A DNA stretch of 64,000 bases from Porphyra umbilicalis (lineage: Eukaryota > Rhodophyta > Bangiophyceae > Bangiales > Bangiaceae), in assembly GCA_002049455.2 (NCBI GenBank), contig KV918867.1, positions 1-64,000 on the forward strand. Reading direction: 5' to 3'. The position numbers and the translations under genes were made by a program. Positions 54,487 to 64,000 of this stretch are shown piece by piece (position 1 is the stretch's first letter; the number at the start of each line of letters is the position of its first letter). Below the pieces are notes generated by a model. It was not told the DNA's origin and made no database searches. It saw nothing but the letters and a program-made list of their open reading frames with translations.

Positions 54487-56219
54487 GTGGTGGCCATCCT
54501 GACGGGCTACAAAAATCAGGTGGCCAGTCGCATCTGGTTGGACGTCGGGCGTGAGTTAGCCATCCGCGTCATCGTCGACACGGGGTCGTGTGTCTCTCTA
54601 GTACGGGAAGCGCTACTCCCCCCGGAGATGAAAGTGGCGCCCTTAGATGCGGCGACCGCCCAGTTGTTTGACGTGAATGGGGGACTCCTTCCCATCACGG
54701 GCACCGTGACTCTTACGGTGCGAGTCGGCACTTACTACACCCCAGTCACGTGTGGAGTAGTGCGCGGCATGTCGGACCCTCTACTCCTAGGGACCGACTA
54801 CACTGACGTCCATGTCCCCAACATTTGCTGGCCCAAGGGGTACATCCTGTTACTAAACGGATGTAAGGTCCCCATCCTCCGTCGGGGTAAGACGGTGTCG
54901 TATGCCAGGGCTGACGAACCCAGCAAGGCTGGTGCCGCTAGTGAGGCGGACACCAAGGTGCGCCTAGCACACGAGGTGGTCCTACCCCTGCGGTCCCGGG
55001 GATACGTCTCAGTTCAGACGACATTCCAAGGGAATGGGGTCATCACCCAGCGCCATCGAGTTTATGAGCGCCACCGCGTGCATGTTGAAACTGGCACCAT
55101 GGACTGCACCGCCAACCAGACGTGGTGGGTGGAGGTAACCCATACGGGGATCACGAGTAAGAGATTTCCCAAGGGCATCGTCTTAGGACATATGACGGCC
55201 TACTCCGGTACGGTAGCCGTCATATCCCGAGAGGTCTGGGCTGCACTCAGCCCCAGTCCGACCTCCGCGCCCGACGCGACAGACCCCGTGGAGGAGCCCC
55301 ACGTTCACTCTTCGAACGTGCTCGAGGGGTTGCGACCTCAAGTGCTCGCCCTACTGGAGAAGCACCGAGCCCTCTGGAGTGGGCACTTGGGCTCCATCAA
55401 GGCCACGGAGCGCCGGATCGAGTTGAATCCGGGCTCCTAGCCCGTCCGGCTCAACCCCTACCGGATGGGTCCCCGAACTAGGGAACTCATCAAGGCTCAA
55501 GTCGACCGAATGCTCAAGCTCGAAGTTATAGAGCCCAGCCAGAGTGAATTGGCTAGCCCGGTGGTACTCATCCAGAAACCCGACGGGAGTCCCCAGTTCT
55601 GCATCTACTACCGGCAGTTGAACGAGCGCACAGTACGCGACTCGTATCCGTTAGCCCAGATGGACGACTGCCTCGACTCCTTGGGCGATGCCCTGTTCTT
55701 CTCCACGTTGGACTTCAACGCGGGGTACTGGCACATCCCCCTAGACGAGGAGGACATGCCTAAGACGGCATTCACTTGCCACTGTGGGACGTACCAGTGT
55801 ACGCGTCTTCCGATTGGCCTGTGCAATGCCCCTGCCACTTTCCAGTTGGCTATTGACATGATCCTATCCAAAGTAAAGTGGCAGAATGTGCTTGTATCCA
55901 TGGACGACCTCATCATCTTCTCCGCCGATGCCGAGTCCCACCTGTCCCACCTGGACACGGTGCTCACCCTACTCGGTAAGCATGGGGTCACCCTCAAGGC
56001 ACAAAAGTGCCACCTCTTTACTAACGAGGTGGAGTACCTTGGCCATGTAGTGCGGCCAGGACGCTTGAGTGTTGACGAGAAGAACCTCAAGGCCATTAAG
56101 AAGGCCAGCTTCCCCCAGACCCAAACCTAACTGAGGAGTGTCTTTGGTAGGTGCAATGTCTACCGTCGGTTCACGGTAGACTTCGCTAAGACAGCGAAGC
56201 CGCTGAAGAACTTAAACAG
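54487..56219 (+). pseudogene. degraded protease-RT of G2
   Basis: One frame carries the aspartic protease (VIVDTGSC, Asp codon at 54577) and about two-thirds of the reverse transcriptase (VVLIQKPDGSPQFCIYYRQL, LDFNAGYWHIPL, PIGLCNAPATFQ). Defects: TAG at 55438-55440 between protease and RT, TAA at 56128-56130, and SMDD instead of YMDD/YLDD at 55897-55908. RT homology ends at about 56219 after an AKTAKPLK block, just before RNase H should begin. The start used is a GTG in the open frame. Compared with pol of G1, about 850 codons are missing. Confidence 0.9.
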
Positions 56220-57098
56220 CGTGAAGCTCTGCGCCGCCACCGAAGCCGCGTCACTTGACTTGGTGGCGCCGGCCGGCGTAGCGGGCGCAGACGCCGCCGC
56301 CCCGCCAGCCCGCCGGGTGGCCGCCGTCGAGCCCTTGGCCTTGGGGGCGCCCGTACTGCCCGACGCCCCGCTCGCCCGCGGGGTTTCCGCCACAGGGCTG
56401 CCCGACTTGGCCGTTGCCGACGCAGGCGTCCCACTCGACGCCGGCGCGGCGCGCCCCGCACTTGAGGAAGCCATCTCTTCCGTCGGCGCCACTCCCGTCG
56501 ACCGCGAGGAAGCCATAGCCGCCGCGCCCTAGTAGGGGGGCAGCGAGGAGGATTGGTACGGAAATTCAATGCGAACACAGTGATGAGGGGGGGGCTCTTA
56601 ACTCGAGAAGCGACGGGGGGCACGGTGACGGCCGGTAGTGAACGACCGCCCCATCCGCCCCCGCCTGCACCGCCTTTATGGGCCCCTGCGTACTGGCAGG
56701 GGCCCTCACTCGCCTTTCACGGCACTGCTCCGCCGGTCACTCTCCCAGGATGACTCCCCCCGGGCGGAGGGGCCCGCGGGACAGCCTCACAGGGGGGGGC
56801 GGGGGCGCCATACTCGGCGCCCCCCCGTTGGCCCACCGGGCACAGTTAGCGGGCCCGCTCCGGCCACGCGGCCGCTTTCCTGCCAATACGCCGCCGTGTC
56901 CACCGCAAGGCGACGGCGCGTAGCCCCATGTACCCGGCGGGCTCGCCCTGACGATACGAGGCGGCCACTTCTAGCATTGACCGGGACAGCACAAGGGCCC
57001 CACACTTGGGAGGCCACCGGCTAGCCGTCCTGGCCCGCCCGCCACACTCGTGCGGGCCCGCCCCCCTGGCTCTGGGCCGCCGGGACGGCGACCCCTTG
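56220..57098. other. unrelated insert replacing RNase H and integrase in G2
   Basis: Sequence here has no similarity in any frame to pol of G1. On the minus strand an ATG at 56516 opens a frame (MASSRSTGVAPTEE) of about 100 Ala/Ser/Thr/Pro-rich residues. The frame runs into antisense pol at 56219, as expected for a truncated captured gene start. 56540-57098 shows nothing recognisable and may partly be the element's own 3' region. Origin is unknown. Confidence 0.5.
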
Positions 57099-57109
57099 AG
57101 AAAGGGAAA
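57099..57109 (+). other. polypurine tract of G2
   Basis: AGAAAGGGAAA directly precedes the 3' LTR (one base, T, in between). It is the expected plus-strand primer. Confidence 0.8.
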
Positions 57110-57110
57110 T

Positions 57111-57836
57111 TGTAACGGCCCGACGCATGGCCCCTACAATCGGGGAACCGGATTCCCCAGAAATAAGTCCCACTACCACATATTTCAAATTGTTCCGTTG
57201 GCAACCCTCTTGTGATCACCTCGTGTCTGACCAACCACAACCGCGATCCCAATACTTCCCTGGGACTAGTAAACCCCCGGGCGGGCCCCTACTTAACGGC
57301 CTAATTTTGTGTAAACCCGACTTGGATTATCGACTTATGTTACTCCGCGCCGCTGACCCCGGGGCGCCGCGAGGGTGTCACGAAGCACCCTTCCCCCGCC
57401 TCTACTCAAGGCGGTATTCGAAGCTTCGGCCGTCCTCCGCTGAGACTGGCCCCATGGGCCCTGAGGGGAGGGTTTTCCGAGGGTCCTTTAAGGGTATCTA
57501 AAGAGGGTTCTCCGTGGGTCCTTTGAGGGTATCTGAAGAGAGTTTTCCGAGGGTCCTTTGAGGGTGTCCGAGAGGGGTTTTCGGAGGGTCGGAGGGGAAC
57601 GGACAGGATAAGAGGGCGAGGCGTGAGTGTTGCCTCGAGGCCTTCGACGCGGGCAAGTAAACTTCCGGTCACACAACTTGTGTTTGTAGCTTGGGGCGCC
57701 TTTCCCCGGTCGACGCCGTGCGTGTGTGCTCTTCGGGGTTTTCTTTCGGGGCGATTATTCTTTGACAGGACTACCCGGCGACACGGTCTGGCTCGCCCTC
57801 CCCCCAACTGGGTGGGGTGGGCTGAGCGTCTTTTCA
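57111..57836 (+). repeat. 3' LTR of G2
   Basis: 726 bp. It differs from the 5' LTR at scattered sites, including several in the first 100 bp and in the 35-bp repeats, so the insertion is not recent. It is followed by the CAGTG duplication. Confidence 0.93.
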
Positions 57837-57972
57837 CAGTGATCACCGTTGTCCTCCCTGCTTTTGCTGGTTGGACGAAGTTGCCCGGGTTGCGGTGTGT
57901 TCTGGCGTCGCGCGGGTGGATGCCGCCGTCGACGTCGTCAGTGCGGCGCTTGGTCGCGCCGCTGCAGTCAAC

Positions 57973-60900
57973 ATGTCAGACTACGGCGGCTTTAGCGGCC
58001 CGCGGTTCGCGCAGCTGGACGACGATTACAAGGTGTGGGCGGCGTGCCAGCGTGCGCAGCTCAAGAAAGAGAAGCTGTGAAAGGCCGTCGTGACGGACCG
58101 CCCTGCTTCGTGTTCGGACGACAAGAAGTCGGACCCGGTGGTCAAAGAGTGGGACGCCATGGACGAGGCGGCGCTGGCGACCATCCAGATGTCGGTGAAG
58201 CCCGTGCATCTCAACACTGTCACGTCGGTTTACACGGCGAAGGAGGCGTGGGACGCGCTCAAGGTCATGTTCGAGGCACGCGACAACTCGCAGCTGCTGC
58301 GGATCATGGACGAGCTGAGCAGCCTGAAGAAGGGCGACTACGAGAACATTATCAAGTTTGCGTCTCGCGCCAAGATGATCCGGGACGAGCCTGCCATGCT
58401 CGGCAACCCGATGCACGACAACACGCTCGCATTGCGTGTCTTGTCGGGGCTCCCGTCAGAGTACGGGATGCCCAGGACGGTCCTGGACAACAAGGGCACT
58501 AAGCTCTTCATGTCAGACGTGACGGCTGAGCTGCTGTAAGTGGAGCAGTGGAGCATTACCGTCGCCGCGTCCAAGCCTTCTGGTAGTGTCAAGTCACAAG
58601 CCTTTGCGGCAGCGGCGCACAAGACGTCGTTTGATAAGAAGTCGGTTGTCTGCTTCTACTGAAACAAGAAAGGGCACATGCAGCGCGACTGCTACAAAAA
58701 GAAGGCGGACGAGGACAAGGGCAAGGGCAAGCCCGGTGGTGCTGGTCGTGAAGGCGGCCACGGCGGCGGGCCCCACGCGGGTGCCGCGCTGGCCTACACG
58801 GCTTCCACCGGCAATGCCGGGAGCAGAAAGGCTCACAAAAGCACACGCTGGTTATCAACCTGGGTGCTCAACTCTGGCGCAACCAACCACATGGCCGCCA
58901 GGGATAAGGGCTTCACCGTCCGGACGGCGGGAAGCGGCGCTGAGGTCACCTTGGCCAACGCCGATAAGGTGCCCATCAAGGGTCACGGCCACGTCTCCAT
59001 GGACGTTGGTAAAGGAAACACCAAGACACGCATGGTATTCGGGGAGGCAATGCTCGTCCCGGACCTGAATAGCAACCTGCCGTCGGTTCGAGCGGTCGAC
59101 CGCAATCGAGATGCGGTGGCGTTTGTCGACAACGCCTGCTACATCCTTGGCGACGGGGATGCTGTCCGCTCGAGCAAAGTGCTCGACAAGGCGTCGGTGG
59201 TCGGCAAGGTGAACGACATCAAGCAGTATGTGCTCAAGGTGACGCCGGTCAAGGCGTCGACTAACGCGGCATCCACGCGTATAGCTGGGGAGGCGGAGCT
59301 GTGGCACCGTTGTTTTAACCACTTGGGGTTGGAGAACCTCAAGCGGGCTGCCACCATGGTGAACGGAATGCCGTCGTCAGTGACAGACGCCAAGCGCGTT
59401 ATTGGTATTCTGTGTGTGCCGTGTGTGGACGGCAATATGGTGCAGGCGCCGAGACCTCGCTCGTCTACAGAAACGACCAAGTGCGACCTGGTACACACCG
59501 ACATTGGTGGCCCACTCACTGAGTCTCTGGGTGGTTCCATCTACTTTATGACGGCCCTGGAGGACTCCACGGGGTTCATCACGGCAACGCCTATCAAGAC
59601 AAAAGGAATGGCACCGGAGGTGCTCAAGAAGCGTATCAAGCAGCTTGAGACGCTGACGGGGGTCAAGGTCAAAGGCATCCGTCATGACGGTGCCGAGGAG
59701 TACATCACCAACGACCTCAAGGCATGGTACGAGGACAAGGGCATCATGTTGGAGATGACGGCGCCGTACAAGTCACAGCAGAACAACAAGGCGGAGCGGG
59801 ATAACCGCATGCTGATGGAGCGCGTGCGTGCTTCTCTGCTCGATGCCAGAGCGGAGGAAGACCTGTGGGCTGAGGCGTCGGCCTCGGTCGTCCATGTGCT
59901 CAACCGGTCCCCCAAGGCGGGGCTGGACGTAACACCGCTGGAGGCCCTAACGGGTCGACGCCCAAATGTCGCGGGATGCCGCGTTTGGGGGAGTCGGGCG
60001 TGGGTGCTCAGATTCAAGAAGCAGCAGCGCAAGCTGGAGCCAAGGACAGACGTCGGCCGCTTCGTCGGCTACACGGTCGCTGGCAAGGCCTACCGCATCC
60101 TCGAGGATGAGACGAACCAAGTCTTCGAGCGTCGAGACGTGCTGATGGAGGAGAACCCGGCAAAAGTCGAGGCGTCGGCAGTCGGCTCAAGCGTTGGTCC
60201 CCGGCTGACATCGGGCTACGACGGCGACAAGGATGACGCCACGGAAGGGGCCATGGACATGCTCGACGCTGAACGCGGGCGAGAGGACGAGTACGCCCCC
60301 GACGACACCTCTGACAGCGACGACGAAGTCGGTCCCCCCTCCCGTGCTGAAGATAACGAGGCGGAATCGAGGATTACCCGGATGGCTCGACACCGGCGGG
60401 CGGTCGAGGACCTGCTACCTGTGACAGCGCCGCACCTGGGCCTCGCCGCTCAAAGCGAAAACCAGCTCCCAAGGTAACATGGCAGGAAAAAGAACCCAAG
60501 ACATACTTTGAAAGCGGTACCAAGATTGCAGCTGAGTCGGGCTGCGACCTACACAAGCCCCCGGCAAACGAGAAGGATGCGCGTGCTCGGTCTGATTGGC
60601 CACGTTGGAACCAGGCTATCAAGGAGGAGGTGGCAGCTCACAAGAAGCTTGGCACCTGGTCCAAGATTAAGGTGAATAACAAGAAGCACAAGGCCATCAA
60701 GACGCGTATCGTGTTCGACATCAAGTACGACGCGGAGGGCAAGATGACGCGCTACAAAGCCCACCTCGTGGCCCAAGGTTTCAACCAAGTGCCGAGGAGC
60801 GACTTTGATGAGACATGGGCGCCGGCGCCCAACGCGGCTACGACACGGGCTCTCTTTGCCGTGGCTGAAGCTACGGGCTGGGAGGTTCATCATTTCGATG

Positions 60901-62142
60901 TCAAAACAGCCTTCATCAACGCCAAGCTGGACAAGGAGATGTATTTCGCGACGGTATCGAGCCGGAGGGAGAGGAGCAGATGTGTCGTCTTAACCTGGCG
61001 CTCTACAGTACAAAGCAGGCTGGGCGACTGCGGGGCATCAAGCTCGACAAGGAGCTGAAGGAGGTCGGTGCATTGCGATCCAAGGTAGACCCGTGCCTCT
61101 ACGAGTTGTGCCACCCGGTGCATGGGCCCGTCTTCATCCTCGTGAACGTCGAAGACCTTATCGTGGCGGGCGAGAAGCTGGCTGGAGTTGCTGCCGTCAA
61201 GCGCTCCGTGTCGGCAATTTTCAAAGTGCGTGACATTGGGGAGGTCAACGACTTCATTGGCATGAAGGTCATGCGTGACTGTGAGGCGAAAACGCTTGCT
61301 CTGAGCAACCCGGGGCACACGGCGACGCTACTGGAGGTTTTTGGGATGCAGAACTTCACCCCAAACAAGGCGCCAATGGCGTCAGGGGTCAAGCTAACCA
61401 AAACAAGCGAGGACCTGCTGCCGGAGGGTAACCAGTACGCCGCGTTGGTCGGCTCCCTGCTCTACTTGTCCAGCACGACAAGGCCGAACATCATCTTTGC
61501 CGTGGGGGTGCTGTCGCTGTTCATGTCCTGCCCTGGGCAGGACCACGTGCGCGCGGAAAGGGGGGTATTGCGCTACCTGCGCAAGACAACCCGACTTGGG
61601 GTGGTCTACGGCGGCAGCGAGCCGCTGCAGGGGTTTGCCGACGCCCACTGGGCGGGCGACGTTGACGGCCGTCGGTCGACGACAGGATTCGTCTTCACCC
61701 TCAATGGCGGGCCCATCGCGTGGGCAAGCAAGCGCCAGTCGACGGTGGCAACCTTGACGGCCGAAGCGGAGTACGTGGCCGCCGCGATGGCAACCAAGGA
61801 GGCGCTGTGGCTACGCAAGCTGCTGTCGGCTCTGGCCGTCGATGGCGGGGCCGTGCCGATTGGGGAAGATAACCAGGCTTGCCTGCCTTGGTCATCAACC
61901 CTGAAGCCACCAAGCGTACCAAGAACGTGGACGTCGCGTACCACATGGTGCATGACTACGTGGCGCGCGGGAAGGTGACTTTCTACTTCCTCCCTAGCGT
62001 GGACATGCCGGCAGATGGGCTGACCAAGCAGCTGCCGGCCCCGGCGTTCATCTTGTTTCGGCGCGTCATTGGCGTTGGCGCCGATCTGGACAACGCGGGG
62101 CTTGGCGCTACGCCGGCCCCGCGTCCTGCTTCCACATGGTGA
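57973..62142 (+). pseudogene. Ty1/copia gag-pol relic
   Basis: The order is copia-type: gag, CCHC knuckle, protease, integrase, RT, RNase H. Gag starts at the ATG at 57973 (MSDYGGFSGP). Three in-frame stops follow: TGA 58078, TAA 58537, and TGA 58660 at the second Cys of the knuckle (CFY-stop-NKKGHMQRDC). The protease reads LNSGATNHM, Asn replacing the catalytic Asp. The integrase keeps its zinc region (LWHRCFNHLG) and acidic residues (HTDIGG, RHDGAEEY, NNKAERDN). Frameshifts lie near 60430-60480, near 60952 and near 61880, the last two explained by one lost base each. The RT has NVED in place of YVDD. RNase H (FADAHWAGDVDGRRSTTGF, TLTAEAEYVAA) is readable. No LTR pair was found. The 5' end may have been displaced by G2. 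Confidence 0.9.
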
Positions 62143-62260
62143 GCCCTTCCGTGGTCGCCGGAGGTCTGTGGCGGAGCGATCAAGGTGACGGGCCGCGTGC
62201 CCTTTGCGTTTCTTCCTGCGCCCGCCCCCCCCCCCCCCCCCCCCCCCCCTTTGCGCCGCC

Positions 62261-63433
62261 ATGCCACCGGTCGGGAGCTCGGCGACGGACTCTGGCGACG
62301 CAGACCTCCACCAAGCTAGGCTCGCGGAACTGCGTCTCGTGCGCCAAGGCGGGCTGACGACGAAAGTCTTCGCCGAGCGCTTCAAGATGTCTCACGCGCA
62401 GGCCCGCTACTTCATCCTAAACAGAGGAGTGAGCCGCTGGAGCGGTCCTAAGCCCTTTTTTTCTCCCGAGGAGGAGTCCCTGCTCGTGAAGTACCTCATC
62501 ATCAACGCCACGATTGGCCGAGGACTGTCCACCGAGGCGCTCCGCAAAGTTTGTGGTGACTACCTGTCCGAGATGTCGACGGAGCGGCAGGCGGCTGCTC
62601 GCGCCCTTTTCAACGGCAAGTTGACACCCGGCCGCAGCTGTGTCACGTGCTTCCTCGGGCGCCACCCGGACTTGAGAAAGTACCGCGTCGGCACCTTGGA
62701 AGAAGGATGGGGGCGGAACGCGAGACCGGAGGTTGTGGCTCGCTGGTTTGGCCTCCTGTCGCTGCTGTACCAGGACCTCAAAATCACGTCCCCACGTCAA
62801 GTTTGGAACATGGACGAAACCCATATCCACGCCCGGACATCGGCGATGACGGGGCGTAGCGAGGTGATTGGCGAGGTCGGGATGACAAAGCCGGAGGTCC
62901 TGCTGCCGCCCTTTGCATCAGGGGCGGGGTCGTGCACGGCGGCTTTTTGTGTATCGGCTGCTGGCGTGGTCGATCCTTACTTATTGTCGTCGATGGCAAA
63001 GCCACCGAGCACGGCGTCGTCACAGAGACGTCGCCGGAGGGCATCAAGAAGGAGACGGCGCTCTCCTCGTTTTTTAGCGACGCGCCTGTGGTGTGGAGTC
63101 GCTCCCCTCCCGGATTTGACAAGGTCGTCTTTCACGTTTGGGCGGAGCATTTTGCGGCTTTCGCGCGGTCCTATTACCAACAGGAGGATAAACTTTTATC
63201 CCTTGACGGCGCCAAGATACACCTCTTTCCAGCCGGCTTGCTAACCCTCATGCGCGCAAATGTGCACGTGATTGCGCAGCCTTCGCAGATGTCGCATATA
63301 TTGCAAGCGCTCGACAACAAGAGTGCGTTTGGACGGTACCAGCCCAAGCTGCGGTCTCGAGTGCGTGACATTGCTACAGAGTGTCGAGAGGCTGGGAGGC
63401 AGTTCAACACCCCGGCGTTGATGAGATGTATTC
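62261..63433 (+). pseudogene. pogo/Tigger-like DDE transposase, frameshifted and truncated
   Basis: It starts at the ATG at 62261 in a good context (GCCGCCATGCC), 11 bp after a run of 25 C. The N-terminus has a helix-turn-helix (LTTKVFAERFKMSHAQARYF) and a CENP-B-like second domain. The DDE_1 core reads VWNMDETHIH (Asp codon 62813), LSLDGAKIHLFP (63205) and ILQALDNKSAFGRYQ (63313), giving a DDD triad as in pogo elements. The two halves are in different frames. Loss of one base at about 62975-62977, after VVDP, accounts for the shift. The C-terminus is cut off at 63433, where a G2-family LTR begins. It is a dead copy. Confidence 0.85.
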
Positions 63434-64000
63434 TGCGACGGTCCGTCACATGGCCCTCACACTCGGGGAACCAGATTCCCCTGAAATATGCCCCACTAAC
63501 GCATATTTCAACATGTTCCGTTGGCGACCCACTTGTGACCACCTTGTGGCTCACCAACCACAACCGCAATCCCAATACTTCCCTGGGACTAGTAAACCCC
63601 CCGAGTAAGCCCCTACTTAAGGGCCTATTTTTGTGTAAACTCAACTTGGATTATGACTTACGTTACTTTGCGCCCCTGCCCCCGGGGCGCCGCGAGGGTG
63701 TCACGTAGCACCCTTCCCCCGCCTCTACTCAAGGCGGTATTCGAAGCTTCGGCCGTCCTCCACTGAGACTGGCCCCATGGGCCCTGAGGGGAGGGTTTAC
63801 CGAGGGTCCTTTGAGGGTGTCTGAGGAGGGTTTTCCGAGGGTCCTTTGAGGGTATCTGAAGAGGGTTTTCCGAGGGTCCTTTGAGGGTGTCCGAGAGGGG
63901 TTTTCGGAGGGTCGGAGGGGAACGGACAGGATAAGAGGGCGAGGCGTGAGTGTTGCCTCGAGGCCTTCGACGCGTGCAAGTAAACTTCCGGTCACACAAC
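63434..64000 (+). repeat. third LTR of the G2 family, partial at window end
   Basis: It begins TGCGACGG in line with the other two LTR starts and follows them to the last base, including the 35-bp repeats. It resembles the 5' LTR of G2 more than the 3' LTR in the second half. It interrupts the pogo-like gene. The bases before it are TATTC. Whether it is a solo LTR or the start of a full element cannot be seen. Confidence 0.9.

Larger units (their letters stand above)
51203..57836 (+). mobile_element. Ty3/gypsy element G2 with truncated pol
   Basis: 726-bp LTRs (51203-51928 and 57111-57836) start TGT and end TCA. A perfect 5-bp duplication CAGTG flanks the element (51198-51202, 57837-57841). 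A primer-binding site (51933), intact gag, protease, a damaged RT and a polypurine tract are present. RNase H, integrase and chromodomain are missing. About 880 bp of unrelated sequence lies between the end of the RT homology (about 56219) and the polypurine tract. The element cannot be autonomous. Confidence 0.95.

Noticed and set aside
58660-58662. TGA at a cysteine position as a selenocysteine codon
   Set aside because: The same copy has other stops, frameshifts and lost catalytic residues, so decay explains it.
868-62142. Stop-codon reassignment in this genome
   Set aside because: All three stop codons appear both as internal disruptions and as plausible natural ends. The long intact genes (ATAD5-like, G1 gag and pol, H-A transposase) contain no internal stops.
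57838-62222. LTR pair for the copia unit
   Set aside because: No direct repeat was found between the sequence before 57973 and after 62142. The 5' end probably lies left of the G2 insertion or was lost.

Overview
The window is very GC-rich eukaryotic nuclear DNA: long intron-poor genes, Ala/Gly/Pro/Arg-rich proteins, LTR retrotransposons and several DNA-transposon classes. The composition and single-exon genes suggest a bangiophyte red alga (Porphyra/Pyropia-like). This is an inference, since no marker gene fixes the taxon. The only convincing single-copy host gene is an ATAD5/ELG1-type PCNA-unloader ATPase at 45135-50414 (minus strand). Nearly everything else is transposable elements, their relics, or GC-rich tandem arrays.

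Left part (1-20006): a PIF/Harbinger transposase relic (868-2319, minus) has one internal stop. Next come a 112-bp tandem array (2574-3010) and a 109-bp tandem array (about 5110-5800). A KDZ-type transposase gene (6369-10901, minus) then stays in one frame but carries four internal stops. It is followed by a full-length Ty3/gypsy chromodomain element (11163-20006) with two 393-bp LTRs, intact gag and pol, and a 49-bp minisatellite between pol and the 3' LTR.

Middle part (20007-45134): an unrecognised Ala-rich gene lies on the minus strand (23302-25908, two in-frame stops, TATA box upstream), followed by an 85/86-bp array with a 171-bp dimer period. Two nested PIF/Harbinger elements come next. 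The outer one (29049-43087, TTA target duplication) carries a DDE transposase and a SANT/Myb-like gene. The inner one (33548-38389, TAA target duplication) sits exactly on the stop codon of the outer transposase and carries coding-like sequence instead of a transposase. TA-flanked MITEs (28769-28897, 42478-42876) and a non-autonomous hAT element (43159-44013, 8-bp target duplication) complete this part.

Right part (45135-64000): the ATAD5-like gene is followed by a second Ty3/gypsy element (51203-57836, 726-bp LTRs, CAGTG target duplication). Its RNase H and integrase have been lost and about 880 bp of unrelated sequence lies there instead. A decayed Ty1/copia gag-pol (57973-62142) follows, then a pogo/Tigger-like transposase (62261-63433) with a one-base frameshift, cut off by a third LTR of the 726-bp family that runs out of the window. 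The order of insertions can be read from the nesting: inner Harbinger after outer Harbinger, second gypsy next to or into the copia unit, and third LTR into the pogo gene.
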